Assembly: GCF_030345095.1 (NCBI RefSeq)
Contig: NZ_CP128360.1
Span: forward strand, 3,410,001 to 3,474,000
DNA from: Solwaraspora sp. WMMA2056
GTDB taxonomy: Bacteria; Actinomycetota; Actinomycetes; Mycobacteriales; Micromonosporaceae
DNA: 64,000 bases
Reading direction: 5' to 3'
Part shown: piece by piece, positions 1 through 9,600 of the stretch
How the letters are laid out: each line of letters begins with the position of its first letter
How positions within the stretch are numbered: the stretch's first letter is position 1
Notes under the pieces: model-generated
Told to the model about the DNA's origin: nothing
Databases searched by the model: none
What the model saw: only the letters and a program-made list of their open reading frames with translations
Program-made: the position numbers and the translations under genes

Positions 1-422
1 AGCCTCGGGCCCGCGAGTACCGGGACGTCACCGTATGCCTGCTCACCGGCTCGGCCGGGGTGACCGACCCGGCCGCCGCGCCGGTGTGGGCCGCAATGCA
101 GGAGTCGTCGCTGCGGACGCTGGCCAGGGTGCAGTTCCTCGAAGTCGACGGCCCGCAGACCGCCGACAACGCGGCCGGCTATCTCGCCAGCCTCGCCAGC
201 AGCGGGTGTGAACTGATTCTCGCGGTGGGCGAGGGGCCGGTGGCGGCGACGGTCCGCGACGCCGCCCGCTACCCGCAGGCCAGCTTCGTGTTGGTCGATG
301 ATGGATCGTCGGCGGTCGACGCCGGCAACGTGACCGTGGTGACCGAGACCGACGATGCGGTGCTGCAGCAGCGGATCCGGGAACTGGTGGACGCGGCAGT
401 CGGTGACCCGGCCGAGGACTGA
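1..422 (+). CDS. BMP-type substrate-binding protein, C-terminal fragment
   Basis: The frame is open from the window edge (reading from base 3) to the TGA at 420-422, so the true start lies outside. The visible ~139 residues begin PRAREYRDVTVCLLTGSAGV and alternate hydrophobic strands with helices, including ELILAVGEGPVAATVRDAA and ASFVLVDDG. This is the pattern of the second lobe of PnrA/BMP-like periplasmic-binding folds. Similar actinobacterial proteins are annotated as BMP-family ABC substrate-binding proteins. No transporter partner is visible. A GTG at base 60 is an internal codon, because homologous-looking strand sequence continues upstream of it. The family call is from memory of the pattern and the N-terminal part (lipobox, ligand site) cannot be seen. 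Confidence 0.55.
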   Translation, partial: PRAREYRDVTVCLLTGSAGVTDPAAAPVWAAMQESSLRTLARVQFLEVDGPQTADNAAGYLASLASSGCELILAVGEGPVAATVRDAARYPQASFVLVDDGSSAVDAGNVTVVTETDDAVLQQRIRELVDAAVGDPAED

Positions 423-470
423 GCTGAGGACTCGGTCGGGGACCGGGCTGAGGACTCGGTCGGCGACCGG
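423..470. repeat. 24-bp tandem repeat after the BMP gene
   Basis: Two adjacent 24-bp units, 423-446 and 447-470, are identical except for one base. A degenerate third start (gct..cggctgagcc) follows. The repeat directly abuts the stop codon of the preceding gene and lies in the spacer before the RHS gene. No function can be assigned. Confidence 0.75.
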
Positions 471-494
471 GCTATCGGCTGAGCCGGGGATTAA

Positions 495-509
495 ATCGCC
501 GACGGCGAT
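495..509 (+). terminator. short hairpin, possible weak terminator
   Basis: The sequence atcgcc-gac-ggcgat forms a 6-bp stem with a 3-base loop about 70 bases after the BMP stop. There is no T-tract, so termination activity is uncertain. Confidence 0.25.
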
Positions 510-562
510 GTGTGGTCAACCCTCCGTACGGATGCTTGTGCGCTCCGCATGTGCCATCGGAG

Positions 563-597
563 ACTGTCCGACGTCGGCATGATCGATGTCGGACAGT
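563..597 (+). promoter_or_regulatory. 10-bp inverted repeat in the RHS leader
   Basis: Perfect 10-bp arms actgtccgac (563-572) and gtcggacagt (588-597) are separated by 15 bases. The second arm ends about 12 bases before the gggagg ribosome-binding site and 25 bases before the ATG of the giant RHS gene. It could be an operator for a dimeric repressor or an mRNA hairpin in the 5' leader. Which of these applies cannot be decided from sequence. Confidence 0.5.
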
Positions 598-622
598 TCT
601 CGGTACACGGGGGAGGGCGGCC

Positions 623-3600
623 ATGCGCCGTGCCATCGGTCGTGCGTCCCGTCGGATCGCCATCGTCACGCTGCTGCTGTTCGGGCTGACCGTCGCCGTG
701 CCGGCCGGTGCCGTGCCGGCCGACAACTGGCCGGTCTCCTGGCTCTGGTCATGGACGGCGACCCGTCCGCTGTGGTCGGCTGCGGCGGCCGCGCTCGGTG
801 CGCCGGCGATGGCCGGACCGGCACCGTTCACCGGTGACCATCACGTCCCGGCTGACGCGACCGACGCCGACGGCGGTGCCGGTCGGGCCGCCGACCAGGT
901 GGCCGGCACGCTGCCGCCGTACCAGCCGCACGACCCGGCGGTCCCGACCACCCCGACCGGTGTCGCCGAGCCCGGCTTCGACGCGGCGACCAGCCGCCGG
1001 GACGCCAGCGAAGCCACCGCCCGGACCGACGTGTACGACAACGCCGACGGGTCGACCACGGTGCGCACCTACAGCCGGCCGGTCAACTACCGGGCCGGGG
1101 ACGGCAGTTGGCGCCCGATCGACACGGGCCTGGTCAGGCGTGCCGACGGTCGGCTGCACATGCGGGCGAACAGCCTGCAGGTCAGCGTCGCCGACGCCAC
1201 CGGGGACACCGACCTGGGTGTGCTGGCGCTGCCCGGCGGGCAACGCGTCGCCTACGAGCTGTCCGGCGCGGCCGACGTCGACGCCGAGGTCGACGGCAAC
1301 ACCGCCACCTACCGGGGCATCCTGCCGCACACCGACCTCGAGTTGATCACGTTCGACGCCGGGCTCAAGGAGACCCTGATCCTGCATTCACCGCAGGCCC
1401 AGTCGACCTGGACGTTCCCGCTGAACCTGACCGGCCTGACCCCTCGGCTCACCGCCGAAGGTTGGGTGGAGCTGGTCGACTCCGGAGGTACGCCACGCGC
1501 CTGGTTCCCGCGTGGCTTCATGGAGGACAGCAACGTCCACCCGCAGTCCGGCGCACCCGCGCAGTCACCCGACGTCGACTTCGCCATCGTCGAGCTGCCC
1601 GACGGCGGCCAGGCACTGCAGGTCACCGCCGACCGGGCCTGGCTCGACGACCCGGCCCGGGTCTACCCGGTCCGGGTGGACCCGACCGCCACCACCGGCA
1701 CCACCGGCGACGTGTACGTCGACAGCGACACCCTCACCACCAACCACAACGGCGACAACCTGCCGGTCGGCACCTACGACGGTGGCGGGGTCAAGGCCCG
1801 CTCGTTCATCCACTTCGACGAGTTCGACGACGACGGCTTCCTCGGCAAGCGGATCACCGCCGCCAACCTGAAGCTCTACCTGACCTGGACCTACAGCTGC
1901 ACGGAGCATCGGGCCTTCAACGTGCACCGGGTCAACCAGGCGTGGACGGTCGCGAACCTGTCCACGGCCAGCCACCCCGGGCCGGACATCTCCGCCCCGA
2001 TCGGCTCGCTGACCGTCACCAACAACTACCCGTCCTGCCAGAACAGCGACGGTGTCCGCAGTATCGGCAAATGGGTGACGGTGCCGCTCAACGTCGCCAC
2101 CTTCAACGACTGGTCCACCGGCGGCGTCAACGAAGGTCTGGCGCTGACCGCCTCGGAGACCGACTCGGACGGCTGGAAGCGGTTCACCTCCGCCAACTAC
2201 GGCGGCGGCGCCTACAAGCCGTACGTCGAACTGACCTACACCAACAACGTCGCGCCGCAGGTCAACGTCCGCTACCCGGCGAACAACGCGGTCACCCCGA
2301 CGCTCACCCCGGAACTGCTGGTGCGGGCCAAGGACCCGGACAACTGGCCGAACAAGGGGTTCACCTACAACTACGTCGTCTACGACGCCACCGGGACCAC
2401 GACCGTGGCCAACTCCGGCTGGGTGGCCAGCCCGTCGTGGCGGGTGCCGACCGGCACCCTGGCCTGGAACAAGACCTACCTGTACACGGTCCGGGTCTAC
2501 GACAAGGCCGGCTACAGCGCCGTCTACCCGGCGTACGCGTTCACGACCGGCGTACCGCAACCCACCCTGGCCAGCAACCTCAGCCAGAACGCCGGCAAGG
2601 GCTACGACCCGGGCATCGGCAACTACACCACCTCGGCGACCGACGCGACCGTCGCCACCGTCGGCCCGTCGCTGACCATCACCCGCAACTACAACAGCCT
2701 GGACACCCGGCGTACGTCGGCCTTCGGCACCGGCTGGTCGAGTCTGCTCGACGTACGCGCCACCGCCGTGCCCGACGCCGCCGGCAGCGTCCAGTCGGTG
2801 CTGGTCACCTACCCGACCGGGCAGGACATCGCGTTCGGCCGCAACGCCAACGGCACCTTCACCGCCCCGTCCGGCCGGTTCGCCACCTTCACCGAGACCC
2901 GCAGCGGCTCGACCCTGATCGGCTACACCCTGACCGACAAGGACGCCTCGGTCTACACGTTCGGGCAGTCCGCCGGCGGCGGAGTGTTCCGGCTGACCGC
3001 GGTGACCGACGCCAACGGTCGCACCCTGACCATCGAGTACACCAACGGACTGGCCAGCCGGGTCGTCAGCGCCGCCGGCCGGTCGCTGTGGCTGACCTGG
3101 TCCACCCCGGCCGGCTCGGCCCACCCGCACGTCGCGACCGTCGCCACCGACCCGGCACAGCCGGGCATCCCGGCCAGCGCCGAGACCTGGCAGTACGGCT
3201 ACGGGCCTGACGACACCCTGGTGCAGGTCTGTCCGCCGACCGGCCCGAGCGCCTGTCACGGCTATCAGCACACCAGCATCTCCGCGTACGCCAACACCGT
3301 GCTGGACACCGGACCGTACTCGTACTGGCCGCTGTCGGAGCCGTCCGGGGCGAGCGTGGCCCGCAGCGCCGTCCTCGCCAACGCCGGCATCGACAACGCC
3401 CGGTACGCCGCCGTCAACCTCGGCCAGCCGGCGACCCGCCCCGGTTCGACGGCCACCGTCGCCGCGTTCGACGGCACCTCGTCGTACCTGCAGTTGCCGG
3501 GTGACCTGGTCGCGGACGGCCAGTACCAGACGGTCAGCATGTGGTTCCGGACCACCGCCGTCAACGGGGTGCTGTTCGGTTACAGCGCGGCGCCGGTCAC

Positions 3601-6600
3601 CGCCGGCACCACGCCCACCACCTACGTGCCGGCCCTGTACGTCGGCAGTGACGGCAAGCTGCGGGGACAGTTCTGGCAGGGCAACGCCGCCGCCGCGATC
3701 ACCACCGCCGCGCCGGTCAACGACGGCAACTGGCACCACGTGGCGCTGGCCGGGGCCGGCAGCACCCAGACCCTGTACCTCGACGGCGTCGCCCAGGGCA
3801 GCCTCGGCGGCATCATCATGCAGTTGCCCGACAACGCCGACAACATCCACGTCGGTGCCGGCTTCATCGGCGGCAACTGGCCGGGCCACCAGAACAGCGG
3901 GGTCAGCCCGGCGGCGGCCAGCTACTTCTCCGGCTCGATCTCCGATGTGGCGTTCCACAACCAGGCGTTGCCGGCGGCGACCGTCGCCGCGCTGCACACC
4001 GCCGGCACCCGCACCCATCCGGTGCTGTCGCAGGTGACCCGGCCGTCCGGCGGTGTCACCGCACAGGTCACCTACCAGGGCAGCACCGGCCGGGTCGCCA
4101 CCGTCACCGACGAGAACGGCGGTGTCTGGACGATGGGCACCCCGACGGTGGCCGGCAGCGCCGACGTGTACGCCGCGTCGGTGCTCGGTGCCAAACCGGC
4201 CGACTACTGGCGGTTCGGCGAGGTGTCGGCCACCGAGGCGGTCAACCAGGTCGACGGGGGCGTCGCCACCTTCAACCAGGTGACCCTCGGGGCGGCGGGT
4301 CCGTTCGCCGGTGCCACCGCCGCCTCCTTCAACGGCAGCGACTCGTACGTCGAGTTGCCGCCGGAACGCATCGTCGGCACCGGTCCGGCGTCGGTGTCGA
4401 TGTGGTTCAAGATGCCCACGGCCAGCACCGCCGGCAGCATCCTCTACAGCTTCCAGACCAACTCGATCACCAGCGGTGTCGCCGGCGGCGAACGGATCCC
4501 GGCGCTCTACGTCGGGGCCGACGGCAAACTGCGCGGCAAATGGTGCTGGTGTCTGGGCACCAACCCGCCGATCACCACCGCCGGCAGTGTCCGGGACGGC
4601 AGTTGGCACCACGTCGCGTTGACCCTGTCCGGCAGCACCCAGCGGATGTACCTCGACGGAGACCTCGTCGGCACACTGAACCTGGCCGGTCAGGCCACGA
4701 CCGCAGCGCACGCCTACCTCGGCGCCGGGCTTACCCCGGGCACCTGGCCGTCGCTGTCGGGATCGGTCAGCTACTTCCCGGGGCAGATCGCCGAAGCGGC
4801 CTTCTTCACCAGCGAGCTCAGCCAGGCGCAGGTCACCGCCCACTACGCCGCGTCGCAGCAGACCGCGCCGGTCGCCATCACGATGATCTCCGGGGTGGCC
4901 ACCGCGATCCCGATGCCGGTGTCGCAGATCGCGGTCACCGGACCCACCGGCGAAACGGTGTCCTACAGCTACGACCTGGTCAACGGCGGCCGGCCGGTGG
5001 CGCAGACCGACGCGCTCGGCAACGTCACCAAGTTCGGCTACGACGTCGGCGGCTACAGCAGTCTCGTCTACGACCCCCGTGGCGTGTGGTCGCAGACGTT
5101 CCAGGACGTCCGCGGCAACACCAAGCAGAGCGTCAGCTGTCAGGACCAGTCGGCGAACAAATGCTCGTCGGTGTACTACACCTACTATCCGGACGCGACG
5201 ACCACGACGCTGACCCCGGACGCCCGCAACGACCTGCTGCTCACCGTCCGCGACGGCCGGTCGACGTCGGAGACCGACAACACGTACCGCACGTCGTACG
5301 CCTACGACACCCGGGGCAACCAGACGACCATCACCGACCCGCTGGGCCGGGTCACCACCACCGGCTACACCGACGGCACCAGCACCCCCGCGTACGGCGG
5401 TGGGATCGCCCCGGCGGGCCTGCCGACCCGGGTCACCACCCCGGGCGGCGCGGTGCAGACCGTCGAGTACTACGCCAACGGCGACCTCGCCCAGGTCACC
5501 GACCCGGGCGGCAAGGTCACCCGGTTCACGTACGACGGGTTGGGTCGCACCCTGACCGAGACGGAGCTCAGCGACACCTTCCCGGCCGGGCTGACCACGA
5601 CCTACACCTACGACGCCGCCGGCCGGGTGGCGACCGAGACCGCCCCGGCGGTCACCAACCGGGTCACCGGCGCGGTGCACACCGCCCGCACCACCTACGG
5701 CTACGACGCCGACGGCAACGTCCTCACCGAGACCACCGCCGACCTGACCGGCGGCGACTCGCCCCGCACCGAGCAGCACACCTACAACCAGTACGGCCAG
5801 CAGGTCACCTCCACCACCCCCGGCGGCACGGTCACCACCCTCGGCTACGACGCGTACGGCCGGGTCGTCACCGAGACCGACCACGACGGCGGCGTCACCA
5901 CCAATGAGTACGACGCCGAAGGCAACCTGCTGACCACGACGGTGGTCGGCTTCACCGGCGACCCGGACGACCCGCAGCCCGCCACCGACGTGCTGATCTC
6001 GGCGAAGTCGTACGACCCGGCCGGGCGGCTCGCGGCCGAGACCGACCCGATGGGCTGGACCACCGAGTACACGTACACCGACAACGGGCTGATCGCCGAG
6101 GTCGTCCGCACCGACGGCACCTCGTCGTTCGTGGTCGAGTCGAATGAGTACGACGCGGCCGGCAACCTGGTCCGTGAGGTCAGCGACGACGGCGCCACGG
6201 TCGTCACGCACACGTTCGACGCCGCCGGGCGGCAGACGTCGACCACCGTCGACCCGGACGGGCTCAAGCGCACCACCCACTACGGCTACGACGCCGACGA
6301 CAACGTGGTCACCGAGCGGCAGACCGACGCCGGTGGTGCCACGGTCGGCTTCTCCGAAACCCTGTACGACCCGGCCGGCGAGGTCATCGCCGACACCGAG
6401 TACCCGTCGACGGCGCTGACCCCGGTGGCCCGCTGGCGGCTCGACGAGACCACCGGCGGCCGGGCCGCCGACTCGGCCGGCAACAACCCCGGCACGGTCG
6501 CCGACGGCACCTGGACGACCGGCCACGGCGGTGCCGCCGGCTTCAACGGCACCAGCTCGGTCATCGAGACCGACAGCCCGGCGATCGACACCGGCCGCAG

Positions 6601-9600
6601 CTTCACCGTCACCGGCTGGCTGTACCTGGCCGACAACGGTGCACTCCGCAAGGCGATCTCCGCGCCCGGCGACCAGCAGGACGCCTTCGACCTGACCTAC
6701 GACCAGCCGACCAACCGGTGGCGGTTCCGCACCATCGGCGTCGACGTGACCAACCCGACCAGCACCACCGTACGGTCGACCAGCACGCCGGCGGTGAACA
6801 CCTGGACCCACCTGGCCGGGGTGTACGACGCCGCCGCCGGCACCATGACCCTCTACGTCAACGGCACCGCGCAGGGCAGCTCCGCCGTGGCCCGGCCGTT
6901 CACCGCCCGTGGCCCGCTGGTCATCGGCGCCGGCAAGTGGAACGGGCTGCGCGACAACTACTGGCCCGGCGAGATCAGCGACGTGCAGGCGTACCAGAAG
7001 GCGTTGACGCCCGCCGAGGTCGCCGCCGTGCACGGCGGCACCGCGCCCGCCGCTGACGCCCACGTGGTGCGGGAAAGCTACCGGGTCGACGACAACGGCG
7101 AGGTCGTCGCGGTCACCGACGCGAACAGCCACACCACGTACGTCACCTACGACGAGGACGGCAACGCGGTCAAGACGACCGCGCCGGCGGCGTACGCCCA
7201 GTCGGTCGACAGCCCGTCACCGGTGCTGGCCAATGCGGTCTCCTGGGTCGGCTACAACACGTTCGGGGAGGTCACCGACACCCTCGACCCGTCCGGCAAC
7301 TGGTCGGTGACCAGCTACGACGCCGACGGTCGGGCGGTCGGCGAGCAGCTGCCGGCGTACACCCCGCCGGGGTCGACCACCCCGATCACCCCGGAGATCA
7401 CCCACAGCTACGACGCGTCGGGGCAGTTGGCCTCGGTGACCGACCCGTTCGGCGAGACCACCGAGTACACCTACGACCAGCTGGGCCGGCTGACCAAGGT
7501 GGTCACCCCGAACGACGGCACCACCCGCTACACGTACAACCTCGCCGGTGACCTGCTGTCCACCACCGACCCGACCGGCGCGGTCGCCACCTCCACCTAC
7601 GACTACCTGGGCCGGCAGGTGACCAGCACCGACGTGGTCCGGCAGACCGGCACCAACCACACCACCACGTACAGCTACGGGCCGGGGGGCCGGCTCGCCC
7701 AGGTGACCGGCCCGACCGGGGTGACCACCGCCGCGACGTACAACGCCGTCGGGCAGCCGCTGGCCGTCACCGACGGGGCCGGCAACATCACCCGGTACGC
7801 CTACGACGGGGCCGGCCGGGCGGTGCGCACCACCCTGCCCGACGACACGTACACGACGACCAGCTACGACCTGACCGGCCGGGTCCTCGCCACCGCCGTC
7901 CACAACGCGGCCGGCACCCAGCTGTCGGTGGAGACCACCGGCTACGACCGGGCCGGCAACGTCGTCGCAGCCACCGACGCGCGCGGCACGACCGCCACCT
8001 TCGAGTACGATGCCACCGGCGCGTTGACCCGGCACACCCAGCCGATCTCCGGCTCCGACGAGATCGTCACCACCTTCGGCTACGACCTGTCCGGCAACCG
8101 GACCCGGTTCACCGACGGACGCGGCAACGTGTTCTGGACCGGCTACAACCCGTGGCATCTGCCGGAGAAGCAGATCGAGCCGTCCACCACGGCGCACCCG
8201 TCGGCGGCCGACCGCACGTTCAGCGTCGCCTACGACGCCGCCGGCCGACCGGTGACCCAGTACCTGCCCGGCGGGGTCACCATCAGCAGCGAGTACGACG
8301 AGATGGGCCAGCTGCTGCGCCAGGAAGGCGCTGGCGCGGAAGCGACCACCGTGGACCGAGTCTTCGACTACGACCTCGGTGGCCGGATGACCGAGTTCTC
8401 CGGTGGCGGCGGCACCAACACGATCAGCTACGACGACCGGGACCTGCCGCTGTCGATCAGCGGCCCGGTCGGCAACTCGTCGTTCACCTACAACGCCGCC
8501 GGGCAGCTGGCCAGCCGGCAGGACGCGGCCGGCACCACCAGCTACGGCTACGACACCGCCGGGCGGCTGGCCAGCCTGACCAACCCGACCGCCGGCGTGG
8601 CGATGGGGTACACGTACAACGCGTTGTCGCAGGTCTCGCAGATCACCTACGGCGGGACCGGCAACCGTCGCCAGTTCAGCTTCGACGCCCAGCACCGGCT
8701 CACCGGCGACACGCTGAAAACCTCCGGCGGTACGCAGATCGCGGCGATCGGCTACGGCTGGGACGCCAACGACAACCTGGTCTCGAAGACGACCACCGGA
8801 TTCGGTGGTGCCGCCGTCACCAACACCTACAGCTACGACCTGGCGGACCGGTTGACGTCGTGGAACAACGGCTCGGCGACGGTGGTGTACGCGTACGACA
8901 AGTCCGGTAACCGGGTGCAGAACGGCAGCAAGCTGTTCAGCTACGACCAGCGGAACCGGTTGCTGACCGCCGACGGTACGGCGTACACGTACACGGCTCG
9001 TGGCACCCTGGCCACCGCCGGCACGGTGACCACGACGACCGACGCGTTCGGTCAGGTGCACAGCCAGCAGCCCGCTGGTGGTGGTCCGGCGCGTACCTAT
9101 GACTACGACGCGTTGGGTCGGGCGGTGCGGCCGGGGTTCGCGTACACGGGTGCCGGTAACCATCTGGCGGCTGATGACGGGGCGTCGTATGTGCGGGGGC
9201 CGTCGGGTGAGGTGGTGGCCGGGACGGCGGGTGGGACGCAGCGGTTGATGTGGACGGATCTGCACACCGACGTGGTGGGTCAGTTCACCGCGACGGGGGC
9301 GTCGTTGTCGGGCGCGGCGACGTACGACCCGCTCGGCAAGGTGGTGGCGAGTACCGGGGTGATCGGGAGTCTGGGGTTCCAGTCGGAGTGGACCGACGCG
9401 GTGACGTCGCGGGTGAACATGCATGCCCGCTGGTACAACACCGACACCGGGCAGTTCGACACCCGTGACACGGCCAGCAACGGTCCGGTGCCGGACTCGA
9501 TCGCGGCGAACCGCTACCAGTACGGCGACGGGACGCCGTTGACGACGATCGACCCGACGGGGCACTGGGGGAACCCGTTCAAGGCGGCGGCGAAGGCGGT

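Noticed and set aside
1565-7132. 1,855-codon open frame antisense to the first RHS gene
   Set aside because: Composition artefact of GC-rich DNA opposite a repeat-rich gene; Arg/Gly/Val-rich, no domain, no ribosome-binding site. The plus-strand frame has clear RHS domains.
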